From assembly GCA_019311105.1 (NCBI GenBank), contig JAFDDA010000011.1, positions 1-64,000 on the forward strand: a stretch of DNA of 64,000 nt, given 5' to 3'. Numbering within the stretch: the stretch's first letter is position 1; each line of letters starts with the position of its first letter. Under the pieces are notes generated by a model. That model saw nothing but the letters and a program-made list of their open reading frames with translations. It did not search any database and was not told where the DNA came from. Below are positions 18,446 to 27,070 of this stretch, piece after piece. This DNA comes from Deltaproteobacteria bacterium. Lineage in GTDB: Bacteria; Myxococcota_A; UBA9160; JAFDDA01. The translations under genes and the position numbers were made by a program.

Positions 18446-19363
18446 TCAGTCAGGGTCGCGCGGCAGCTTGGACGTCACGGTCATCACCGAACACGGCGCC
18501 GCGCGCAGGGTTCGCTCGGCCACGCTCCCGATCAGGAGACGGGAGACGCCGGTGTTCCCACGTGTGCCCATCACGATCAGCTGGCAGCCGATCTCCTTCG
18601 CCACCTCGGCGATCACCTCCGGCGGCTGCCCGGGCCGCCCATGGAGGGTGGCGACGAGCCCCCCGTCTGCGACCTGGCGCTTCGCGCCCTCGAGCAGCTC
18701 GCTTCCGCAGTCTCGCATCCGCTGCTCGATCTCGACCCCGAGCGCAGACGCATAGACCGAGGGAAGGAAGGCTCGCGGCATCTCGATCGCGTGAACCAGA
18801 TCCACCGCGGCATCCAGGCGCCCTGCCAACGCCGTGGCGGCATCGACCGCTCGATCGGAGTCGGCAGAGGAGTCGACGGCGACGAGGATCCGTCGGATCG
18901 CTTCGGCCGCAGCCTTGGCGGGCTCCTTGACGACGATGACCGGGCAGTAGATCGACCGGACCGCGTCCGCGGCCGTGCTGCCGAAGAAAGCCTTCCGGAC
19001 CTTGCCCTGACCCTGGGTCCCCATCACCACCAGATCGGCATGATTGGCGTCCACCGCCTCTCGAATCGCTTTGGTCACATCGGAGACATCGACCACGCTA
19101 CCGGTCACCGAGGCGATGCCGTCCGCCTCCAGGTTCTTGCGCGCCTCCTCCAGCCGCTCCTCAGCGGCCTGCTGAACGGCCTCCCAGACCGCGCCGGGAA
19201 CGGAGACCTCGTACGGGACGAAGAGCTTCGGAACCGAGATGGCGTGCACCAGGTGGATGGCAGCTCCGTCGGGCCGCGCCAGGACGGCTGCCCGCGCCAT
19301 CGCCGCTCGTGCCGAAGCCGAGAAGTCGGTGGGCACCACGATGTTTCGGATCGGATTCAACAT
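18446..19363 (-). CDS. Universal stress protein, two tandem UspA domains
   Basis: MLNPIRNIVVPTDFSASARAAM...VVMGTQGQGKVRKAFFGSTAADAVR; second domain ILVAVDSSADSDRAVD...VMGTRGNTGVSRLLIGSVAERTLRAAPC. Confidence 0.92.
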   Translation of the reverse strand: MLNPIRNIVVPTDFSASARAAMARAAVLARPDGAAIHLVHAISVPKLFVPYEVSVPGAVWEAVQQAAEERLEEARKNLEADGIASVTGSVVDVSDVTKAIREAVDANHADLVVMGTQGQGKVRKAFFGSTAADAVRSIYCPVIVVKEPAKAAAEAIRRILVAVDSSADSDRAVDAATALAGRLDAAVDLVHAIEMPRAFLPSVYASALGVEIEQRMRDCGSELLEGAKRQVADGGLVATLHGRPGQPPEVIAEVAKEIGCQLIVMGTRGNTGVSRLLIGSVAERTLRAAPCSVMTVTSKLPRDPD

Positions 19364-19418
19364 GAGAAATCCCCCCTGGGCGACCTGTGCCGACTCTCGT
19401 TCGAACGGATCGGTCGGC

Positions 19419-19847
19419 TCAACCCTTGCCGATCTCGATGCTTCGCCCTCGCGCCGCACGGCCCGAGCGCTTCGGAATCTTGAGCCTCAACACGCCGTTC
19501 TTGAAGCGCGCATCGATGGCGTCGGGATCGGCGTCGGTCGGGAGCGAAAGAACGCGCTGGGCGAGACCATAGGAGCGTTCGACCCAGTGGTAGCCCTCCT
19601 CGCTCTCCTCCTCCTCGCGCCGCTTCTCGGCCCGAATCACCAACGTGTGTCCCTTCACGTCGAGAGACACGTCACTGCGTTCCACCCCGGGGAGCTCTGC
19701 ACGAACCGAGTAGGCCTTCTTGCTCTCCGAGATGTCCAAGCTCGGACGAACCAGTTCCTGGCCGACGGGCCCGCGGTCCGGCACGCCGGCCGCGGCCGGG
19801 TCTTCTTCCTTGAACCAATTCCAGGGCGCGATCTTGTTCCAATCCAT
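19419..19847 (-). CDS. Hsp20/alpha-crystallin small heat-shock protein
   Basis: VRAELPGVERSDVSLDVKGHTLVIRAEKR...YGLAQRVLSLPTDADPDAIDARFKNGVLRLKIPK. Confidence 0.92.
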   Translation of the reverse strand: MDWNKIAPWNWFKEEDPAAAGVPDRGPVGQELVRPSLDISESKKAYSVRAELPGVERSDVSLDVKGHTLVIRAEKRREEEESEEGYHWVERSYGLAQRVLSLPTDADPDAIDARFKNGVLRLKIPKRSGRAARGRSIEIGKG

Positions 19848-20185
19848 GCTCGGCTCTCCCCTTAGACCTTGGATGCGTCTCATTGGTTCGCAAGCTCCGT
19901 GCCAGCGCGTGAGACGTTCGATCGGCTCCGTCGAGGTCTGCGGGGCATGCTGTCACCAACCGAGGCGCTGCGCCTCGAACCTGGCGGTTCCGACCTCCCG
20001 TTCACCCTTCGGGGTTTGTGGCTGCCGAACTGCACGAACATCCCGGGCAGGCCAGCTGATCCGACGGGACGTACCGCGAGAGTCGTCACAGCCCCCAAGA
20101 GCACGGAGTCCGGCCTCCGAGATCCGGCGCCTCGCGGTGAGCCCCTACTTGGAACGGCGCTTGCACTCGACCGGAGTCAGAACAG

Positions 20186-20620
20186 ATGCCTTCCAAACCG
20201 GAGGACCGAACCATGGCCGCCCAGAAGAAGACGCCCCGCCGAGCTGCCCAGAGTCGAAAGACCAAGACATCCAAACGAAAGACGAAGGGGGTGCTCGCTC
20301 GGCTCGAGGACGACTTCCCGAAGACCCTGAAAGCCTACTCCCAGCGTTTCCGTAAGGGCCTCACACGGCTCGAGCGTGACCTCGTGAAGCAGGAGCTCAG
20401 CGCCCGGCGCAAGGCAGCTCGCCTGTTGCGCGAAGCGAGCCATCAGCTCGGTCGGCTCGAGGCTCGGGGCGAGCGTGAGTTCAAGCGACGAGCGACTCGA
20501 GCCCGAAAGGACGCCGATCGCGTGCTGACAAGGCTCGAACGCGCAATCGACCCGACGCCGCCTCGACGAAAGAAGAAGGCCGTGCGTGCCACCGCGAAGC
20601 GAGCGAGCTCGAGCGCCTGA
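20186..20620 (+). CDS. Lys/Arg-rich histone-H1-like or phasin-like coiled-coil protein
   Basis: Very basic 144-aa ORF, KKTPRRAAQSRKTKTSKRKTK...PRRKKKAVRATAKRASSSA. Confidence 0.55.
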   Translation: MPSKPEDRTMAAQKKTPRRAAQSRKTKTSKRKTKGVLARLEDDFPKTLKAYSQRFRKGLTRLERDLVKQELSARRKAARLLREASHQLGRLEARGEREFKRRATRARKDADRVLTRLERAIDPTPPRRKKKAVRATAKRASSSA

Positions 20621-20908
20621 GCCGCTGGGCCCTCGCCGAAGGCCGATTCGATCGGATCACTGACTCGACCGCCGGTGTCGGCTCGAATCGGGTTCCGGTC
20701 GGACGGCCTCGGATCGGTTCCGGTCGACCCGTCGGACGGTGTCGTTCTCAGTGAGCCGACCCCCATCGTGGGTGCCTTTCGGGGCGGGCCTTCAGAGCCT
20801 CCAACTAGTCGTCGGGGACGACCCCGAGGGAAAGAGAGGCCCGCCAGGCCGTGGCGGATCGCCGGCCCGCCTGGACGGGACCCATCCGCAGCGTACCCTC
20901 CTCGATCG

Positions 20909-21571
20909 ATGGCCCAACGACACCCTCACCTTCCCGTCGGAGTTCCGTTTCACGAGAACCGCTCCCTGCAGGTGGCGACCGGGGCCTACGGCGCATTCTG
21001 GGCGGCGATGGCGATGGCTCCCGTCTCGCGCGAGACGTGGCTGCTCGAGAACCTGCTGGTCTTCTTCCTTGTCGGTGCGCTCGTGGCGACCCACCGGCGC
21101 TTCGTCTTTTCGAACGTCTCCTACGCGTCGATCCTCGCCTTCCTGGTTCTCCACGCGATCGGTTCCCACTACACCTACTCGGCCGTGCCCGCGGGCCAGT
21201 GGCTGCAGGAAGCGCTCGGTCTCGGACGCAACCACTACGATCGCGTGGTCCACTTCGCCTTCGGGTTGCTGCTCGGCTATCCGCTGCGCGAGATGACCCT
21301 GCGCGTCACCCACGTCCACGGCGGCTGGAGCTTCGTGATCCCGGTGATCGCGATCCTCGCCCTCAGCTCCTTCTACGAGATCATCGAGTCCTGGGCGGCC
21401 CGCACGGTCGACCCGGACCTCGGGCTCGCCTTCGTCGGAGCCCAGGGCGACCTGTGGGACGGCCAGAAGGACATGACTCTCGCGCTGGTCGGGTGCTTGT
21501 TCGCATTGGCGGCGGGCGCGGCGCACCGGCGCCGAAGCGGGCACGAGGCCTACGTCGGCCCGGAGGCGTAG
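20909..21571 (+). CDS. DUF2238 (YjdF-like) integral membrane protein
   Basis: HYTYSAVPAGQWLQEALGLGRNHYDRVVHFAFGLLLGYPLREM...QGDLWDGQKDM family signature. Confidence 0.85.
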   Translation: MAQRHPHLPVGVPFHENRSLQVATGAYGAFWAAMAMAPVSRETWLLENLLVFFLVGALVATHRRFVFSNVSYASILAFLVLHAIGSHYTYSAVPAGQWLQEALGLGRNHYDRVVHFAFGLLLGYPLREMTLRVTHVHGGWSFVIPVIAILALSSFYEIIESWAARTVDPDLGLAFVGAQGDLWDGQKDMTLALVGCLFALAAGAAHRRRSGHEAYVGPEA

Positions 21572-21630
21572 GACCAGGCCGGCGTCATCGCGCTTGCATG
21601 CTGCGCCCCCCGTTCGTTAGACCGGAGGCC

Positions 21631-22002
21631 ATGCAGTGGCTGTTGCTCTTCGTCGGAGGCGGGCTCGGCGCCGTCGCCCGCTTCGGGCTCGGCTCGTGGG
21701 TTCTGACCCGCGTGGGCGAGGGCTTTCCGTGGGGAACCCTTTGCGTGAACTGGCTCGGCTGTGCCGCGATCGGTGTTGCCGCAGCAGCTCTCGCCGGCGG
21801 AGCCCAAGGGCCGTCCGTCCGCCTCTTCTTTGTGACCGGCCTGCTCGGCGGCTTCACCACCTTCTCGGCTTTCGGGCTCGAGACCTTCGAGCTGCTTGCA
21901 GATGGCGAGGCCAGCCGAGCCTTCCTCTACGTGGCGGGGAGCGTGGCCGGCGGCCTCGCGGCCGTGGCGCTTGGCTTCACGCTGGCGCGGGCAGCAGGCT
22001 AG
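21631..22002 (+). CDS. crcB: Fluoride channel CrcB/Fluc
   Basis: GGGLGAVARFGLGSWV, PWGTLCVNWLGC, GLLGGFTTFSAFGLE. Confidence 0.92.
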   Translation: MQWLLLFVGGGLGAVARFGLGSWVLTRVGEGFPWGTLCVNWLGCAAIGVAAAALAGGAQGPSVRLFFVTGLLGGFTTFSAFGLETFELLADGEASRAFLYVAGSVAGGLAAVALGFTLARAAG

Positions 22003-22465
22003 TCGAGGCCCTCGGCCAGGGGGTGGAACTCCGTTTCCCAGACGGCGCCGAATCGGCCGTCTCGTTCTTCAACACAGGCAAGAAGTTCTGCATGAGCCGC
22101 TCGCTCGAAACGCGCCGACAGACCGCCCGGCACCAGCTCCGTTTTCACGGAGCAGAGCCACGCGCCGTCGATCGGCGAGTTTCGCAGCGTCGACGGATCG
22201 AGGGTCTCGCGCGTTCCGTCCGAGAGCTCGATCTCACCCGTGCGGGCGTCGAAACCCAGCGCGAAGAACGCCGCCTCCTCCACCTCGATCTGCCCGCGGA
22301 AGTGTCGCACGAAAACGACGTACTCTTCTTCGTCGGGCAGGTAGCAAACGTGGCGATCGAAGTGCTCGCGCATCTTGCGATGGCGGATGGGCTCGCCCCC
22401 GTGGGTCCAGGATCCGTCGTGGTGGAGAACGAGGCCGAAGGGCCGAAGCGGAGGCGAGCCGGGCA
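21999..22465 (-). CDS. DUF1285-like protein
   Basis: GTG start; HHDGSWTHGGEPIRHRKM...RGQIEVEEAAF pattern; 6 nt after the preceding small ORF. Confidence 0.6.
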
Positions 22466-22471
22466 CGGCCC

Positions 22472-22714
22472 CTACTCGGGGAGGCTCTCCGGCGTGGCCT
22501 CGCCATCGGGCGAGACGCGGAAGACGCCCAGCAGGTCGTAGCGGTTCCAGAGCACCACGCGATCGACGGCTTCGCCGGCCTCGCCGCGGTAGATCCACTT
22601 CTCGTTCCAGCGCACGCCGTGCTCCTCGGTGGTGCGCGGGTCGTTGGCGCTGCCCACCTGATCCGTGGGCTCGCCGAAGTGCTTCCAGACATCCTTGCGG
22701 GTCGGGTTCGCCAC
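22472..22714 (-). CDS. Small 80-aa hypothetical protein
   Basis: GTG start overlapping the nuoD stop (TAGTG); reads VANPTRKDVWKHFGEPTDQVGSANDPRTTEEHGVRWNEKWIYRGEAGEAVDRVVLWNRYDLLGVFRVSPDG. Confidence 0.6.
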   Translation of the reverse strand: MANPTRKDVWKHFGEPTDQVGSANDPRTTEEHGVRWNEKWIYRGEAGEAVDRVVLWNRYDLLGVFRVSPDGEATPESLPE

Positions 22715-23961
22715 TAGCGGTCGCACTCCCCGCCGATCATGTTGACGAAGTCGAAGGTCGGGATGATGTCCGCCAGAAGCGCACCGCGCACCATCAGCGG
22801 GAGCGGCGCGAGGTTGATGAGGCTCGGCGGGCGGCAGCGGACCTTCCAGGGCACGGCGGAGCCGTCGGAGACGAGGTAGAAGCCGAGTTCGCCGTTCGCC
22901 GACTCGATCGCCAGGTAGCCCTCGCCGGCCGGGACGCGCGGCCCTTCGGTCACGGCCTTGAACTGCTGGATCAGCTCTTCCATGTGGTTGAAGACACGCC
23001 CCTTGGCGGGCCAACGCACGCGCGGGTCGTCGACGTTCACCGGGCCATCGCCCAGGTCTTCGAGGCGCTCGAGGCACTGCTCGACGATCCGCAGGCTCTG
23101 ATGCATTTCCTCGACGCACACGAGGTAGCGGTCGTAGTTGTCGCCGACCTCTCCGATGGGGACGTCGAAATCGATCTGGTCGTACACCAGGTAGGGCTCG
23201 GCCTTCCTCACGTCGAGGGGCACACCGGCTGCGCGCAGCAGCGGCCCGGTGACGGCGTAGCGGATGCACTCCTCCTTCGAGAGGATGCCCGTGCCCTTCA
23301 GCCGGTCGACGAAGATGCGGTTCCGGGTGACGACCTTGTCGAAGTCCGCGAGCAGCGTGCGGATCGTCGCGATGTTGGCGCGAGCCGTGCGCGCGAAATC
23401 CTTCGGCATGCCGTGCTTCACGCCGCCGATGCGGATGTAGTTCGAGGTGAGACGCGCGCCGCACAGCATCTCGCACAGATCCCAGACGAGTTCGCGGGCC
23501 TCGATGCCATAGATGAAAGGCGTCATGGCCTGCATCTCGAGGCAGGCGGCGCCGCAGCGGGTCAGGTGGTCGGCCACCCGCGACAACTCCGACGACATGA
23601 CCCGCAGCCACTGGCAGCGTTCGGGCGTCTCGAGCCCGAGCAGCTTCTCGACCGCCATGCAGTAGCCGAGGTTCGACAGGATCGAGGAGTTGTAGTTGAG
23701 GCGGTCGGTGTAGGGGATCGCCTGATACCAGGTGCCCGCCTCGCATTCCTTCTCGAAACCGCGGTGCAGGTAGCCCACCGCCACGTCCAAATCGACGACC
23801 GTCTCGCCATCGAGCTCCACCGTGAACTTCACCGTCCCGTGGGTCGCCGGATGCGACGGCCCCATGTTCAGGATCTGGTGTTCGGTGTGGAGGTCGCGCT
23901 CGAGGTCGTCTTCCGGGCCTTCGCGCGGGCGCTCGGTCAAGAATGTGGGTTCGGAGGACAT
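22714..23961 (-). CDS. nuoD: NADH-quinone oxidoreductase subunit D
   Basis: NMGPSHPATHGTVKFTVELDGE, YLHRGFEK, RLNYNSS; C-term FDFVNMIGGECDR. Confidence 0.96.
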   Translation of the reverse strand: MSSEPTFLTERPREGPEDDLERDLHTEHQILNMGPSHPATHGTVKFTVELDGETVVDLDVAVGYLHRGFEKECEAGTWYQAIPYTDRLNYNSSILSNLGYCMAVEKLLGLETPERCQWLRVMSSELSRVADHLTRCGAACLEMQAMTPFIYGIEARELVWDLCEMLCGARLTSNYIRIGGVKHGMPKDFARTARANIATIRTLLADFDKVVTRNRIFVDRLKGTGILSKEECIRYAVTGPLLRAAGVPLDVRKAEPYLVYDQIDFDVPIGEVGDNYDRYLVCVEEMHQSLRIVEQCLERLEDLGDGPVNVDDPRVRWPAKGRVFNHMEELIQQFKAVTEGPRVPAGEGYLAIESANGELGFYLVSDGSAVPWKVRCRPPSLINLAPLPLMVRGALLADIIPTFDFVNMIGGECDR

Positions 23962-24449
23962 CAGTTCCTCGGCCCGACGAGGGGCTGACGCCGCTCCTTC
24001 GGGTAGTCCTTGCGAAGGGGGTGCCCTTCGAAGTCTTCGTAGAGGAGGAGCCGCTTCAACTCGGGGTGGCCCGTGAAGCGGATGCCGTAGAGGTCCCAGA
24101 CCTCGCGCTCCATCCAGTTCGCCGACGGCCACAGGTCGCACGCCGTCGCGATCTCGCACGGGTCTTCTGCAACCCGTGCTTTGACCCGCAGGCGGTGGTT
24201 CTTCGTGACGGAGTAGAGGTGATAGACGACTTCGAAACGCGGCGTCTCCCCGAGATAGTCGACGGCACACAGGTCCGTCAGCATCTCGAACTCGCAGTCC
24301 GCGTCGTCCCGCAGGAAGCGCAGCACCTCGACCACGGCAGCGGGATCGACGAGCGCCGTGGCATCGCCAAGGTCGGCGTGCGTGGCTTGAATCGCTTCGG
24401 GCATGGCCGCGAGGAGGCGGCCGAGGGCGGCGGAACCGTGGTCTTCCAT
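23961..24449 (-). CDS. nuoC: NADH-quinone oxidoreductase subunit C
   Basis: W..ANWMEREVWDLYGIRFTGHPELKRLLLYEDFEGHPLRKDYP. Confidence 0.95.
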   Translation of the reverse strand: MEDHGSAALGRLLAAMPEAIQATHADLGDATALVDPAAVVEVLRFLRDDADCEFEMLTDLCAVDYLGETPRFEVVYHLYSVTKNHRLRVKARVAEDPCEIATACDLWPSANWMEREVWDLYGIRFTGHPELKRLLLYEDFEGHPLRKDYPKERRQPLVGPRN

Positions 24450-25036
24450 CAGGCGTCGTCCGTGGCGTCGGATGGCGTGGGAGGCGCGTGCTCCCGGTCG
24501 TACTCCGAACGCAGAAAGTCGAGGCGTCGCTTCAGCTTGCTCTCGGGCACGAGCAGCGCCTTCTTTTCATAGATCAACTCACCGCGGGTGAACTTGCCGA
24601 GTTCGACTTCGCGGCTCATGACGATCGCTTCCTCGGGGCAGGCTTCCTCGCAGAGACCGCAGAACATGCAGCGCGACATGTCGATGTCGAAGGCCACCGG
24701 GTAGCGCTCGATGCCATGGCCCTCGAGCTCGCCGGGGACGATGCTGATGCAATCCGTGGGGCACGCGAACTCACACAGGCCGCACGCCACGCAGCGGGGC
24801 TGCCCGTTGTCGAGCTGGACGAGCACGGGCTGGCCCCGGAAGGAGTCGGGGAAGTCGAGCTGCTGCTCGGGGTACTGGACCACGAAGGTCGTCCGGTTGC
24901 CCGTGATGAAGCCGCGCAGGTTCCGAAAGAAGTGGCGAGCCGTCACCGCCAGGCCGGCGATGATCATCGGCAGGTAGGTGCGTTCGAGCCACCCGAGATT
25001 CTCTCGACGTTTGACTTTGATGACTCGGCCAGGCAT
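24449..25036 (-). CDS. nuoI: NADH-quinone oxidoreductase subunit I
   Basis: Two 4Fe-4S motifs CVACGLCEFACP and CMFCGLCEEACP. Confidence 0.95.
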   Translation of the reverse strand: MPGRVIKVKRRENLGWLERTYLPMIIAGLAVTARHFFRNLRGFITGNRTTFVVQYPEQQLDFPDSFRGQPVLVQLDNGQPRCVACGLCEFACPTDCISIVPGELEGHGIERYPVAFDIDMSRCMFCGLCEEACPEEAIVMSREVELGKFTRGELIYEKKALLVPESKLKRRLDFLRSEYDREHAPPTPSDATDDA

Positions 25037-25048
25037 GGCGCGAGCAAT

Positions 25049-25798
25049 CTAGCCGATGGTCGGCCCCCCGGCGAGGTGCCGACACGCCGATTCGGCCACG
25101 GAATCGCGGGCCTGCACCCAGAGCGTCGCCGCGTCAACGCGTCCGCTCCCCTCGGCCTCGGCGGGCCCGTCAGCCCTCCCCCGCTCGGCCTCGATGGAGG
25201 TCATCTCGACGCCGTGCAGGCCGCACGGGACGATGTTTGCGAAGCCCTCCGGGCCGTTGCAGACGTTGAGGGCGAAGCCGTGCAGCGTCGTCCAGCCCCG
25301 CAGGCCCACCCCGATCGACGCGATCTTGCGGGGCGGCGCGGAGGGCTCGACGAAGACGCCGGTCATCCCGTCGCGCCGGCCCGCCGCAACGCCGGCCTCG
25401 ACCAGCGCCTCGATCAGGATCGCCTCGATCCGGCGAAGGTGGGCGTGGACGTCGGGCTCGCCGCGGGCCTCGAGGTCGAGGATCAGGTAGCCGACCAGCT
25501 GGCCGGGCCCATGCCAGGTCACGTCGCCCCCGCGTGCAACGTCGTGGACCTCGATACCCTGGGCGGCCAGCGCGTCGCGCCCGACGCGGAGGTTCTCGGG
25601 CCGAGCGCTGCGGCCGAGGGTCACCACGGAGGGGTGTTCGAGCAGGAGCAGCACGTCCCCGCACTCCCCGGCACGACGGGCCGCGACCCGCTCGTATTGG
25701 AGCGTCAGAGCCTCGGCGAAGGGGACGCGGCCGAGCCACTCGACCGCGAGGGGCGCCGGCGGCACTGCGATCGGGTGAACCTCGGACGCCATGGCCAT
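25049..25798 (-). CDS. lipB: Octanoyl-[ACP]:protein N-octanoyltransferase LipB
   Basis: LLLEHPSVVTLGRSA, RGGDVTWHGPGQLVGYLILDL, IASIGVGLRGWTTLHGFALNV. Confidence 0.95.
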   Translation of the reverse strand: MAMASEVHPIAVPPAPLAVEWLGRVPFAEALTLQYERVAARRAGECGDVLLLLEHPSVVTLGRSARPENLRVGRDALAAQGIEVHDVARGGDVTWHGPGQLVGYLILDLEARGEPDVHAHLRRIEAILIEALVEAGVAAGRRDGMTGVFVEPSAPPRKIASIGVGLRGWTTLHGFALNVCNGPEGFANIVPCGLHGVEMTSIEAERGRADGPAEAEGSGRVDAATLWVQARDSVAESACRHLAGGPTIG

Positions 25799-25805
25799 TC
25801 TCGTT

Positions 25806-27059
25806 CTAGAGGTCGAAGTCGGCTTCTTCGAGCAGCTCTCGCACACGGAACAGGAACCCGTTCGCCGGCGAGCCATCCACGGCGCGATGATCGTACGAGA
25901 GCGCCAGATGCATCATGGGCCGGACCACGATGGCCTCGGCGCCGTCGAGGTCGCGCACGACGGGCCGTTTCACGATCTCGCCCATGCGCAGGATGCCCAC
26001 CTGGGGCTGGTTGATGATCGCGAAGCCGTAGAGGTTTCCCTGACGCCCCGGGTTCGAGATGGTGAAGCTGCCACCACGCAGCTCGTCGGGCAGGATCTTG
26101 CGGTTGCGGGCGCGGCTCGAGAGGTCTTCGATCGCCGCGGCCAGGCCGGTGAGCGAGAACCGGTCGGCATTGCGGACCACCGGGACCACGAGGCCCTTCT
26201 CGGTCTCGACCGCGACGCCCACGTTCACGTCACGCTTCTCGATGATGGAGTCCTCGACCACCGAGGCGTTGAGTGCCGGGAACTCGCGCAGCGCCTTCAC
26301 CGTGGCGGCCACGATGAAGGGCAGGAACGTCAGCGAGTAGCCGTTCTGCTTCTTGAACCCACCCTTGTGGGCGTCGCGCAGGCTCGCGACGGCACCCATG
26401 TCGATCTCGGCCACCGTGCCGACGTGGGGGCTGGTGCGCTTCGAGAGCACCATGTGCTCGGCGACGATGCGCCGCAGGGGCGACATCGGGACGACCTTGT
26501 CGCCCTCCTGCAACGCGTAGGTCATGTAGGGCGGCAGCGCGCCGCCCGCGGGCCGGGTCGCGGAAGGCCGGGGGGCCGGGGGCGCCGGTGCTGCGGCGGG
26601 AGGCTGCGGGGCGGCGCCGTGGCGCGCCACGTCCTGCTTGGTCACACGTCCGGCGTCGCCGCTGCCCTGCACGCTGGCGAGATCGACCCCCTGCTCTTCA
26701 GCCATCTTGCGCGCCACGGGCGTCGCCCGAGGCGCATCGGCTGCGGCGTTGGAGGCGGGCTTAGCGGGCTCGGCTTCCGGCTTGGCTGCGGCAGCCGTCG
26801 GCGTCGACGCCCCGGCCGAGGCCCCTTCCGCGATGCGCGCCACGACGGTGCCCACCGTCACGGTCGCGCCCTCCGCCGCGAGGATCTTCTCCACCACGCC
26901 GGCCACCGGCGAGGGCAGCTCGGCGTCGGCCTTGTCGGTGGTGACTTCGACGAGAGGCTGATCGACTTCGACGCGATCGCCTTCCTTCACGAGCCACACC
27001 CCGATGGTGGCTTCGACGACACTCTCACCCAGGGAGGGCAGTTCGACGTCCGTGGCCAT
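25806..27059 (-). CDS. 2-oxo acid dehydrogenase E2 (dihydrolipoamide acyltransferase)
   Basis: Lipoyl domain VEVTTDKADAELPSPVAG, catalytic SYDHRAVDG. Confidence 0.93.
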   Translation of the reverse strand: MATDVELPSLGESVVEATIGVWLVKEGDRVEVDQPLVEVTTDKADAELPSPVAGVVEKILAAEGATVTVGTVVARIAEGASAGASTPTAAAAKPEAEPAKPASNAAADAPRATPVARKMAEEQGVDLASVQGSGDAGRVTKQDVARHGAAPQPPAAAPAPPAPRPSATRPAGGALPPYMTYALQEGDKVVPMSPLRRIVAEHMVLSKRTSPHVGTVAEIDMGAVASLRDAHKGGFKKQNGYSLTFLPFIVAATVKALREFPALNASVVEDSIIEKRDVNVGVAVETEKGLVVPVVRNADRFSLTGLAAAIEDLSSRARNRKILPDELRGGSFTISNPGRQGNLYGFAIINQPQVGILRMGEIVKRPVVRDLDGAEAIVVRPMMHLALSYDHRAVDGSPANGFLFRVRELLEEADFDL

Positions 27060-27070
27060 CTTTCTCCTCG

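Noticed and set aside
19958-19978. Hairpin CGAGGCGCTGCGCCTCG upstream of the KR-rich gene as a regulatory element
   Set aside because: 7-bp stem is within expectation for ~65% GC sequence; no supporting context
20640-20760. Repeated GGTTCCGGTCG/GTCGGACGG motifs as an iteron-like array
   Set aside because: Only two short imperfect copies of each; not distinguishable from compositional bias
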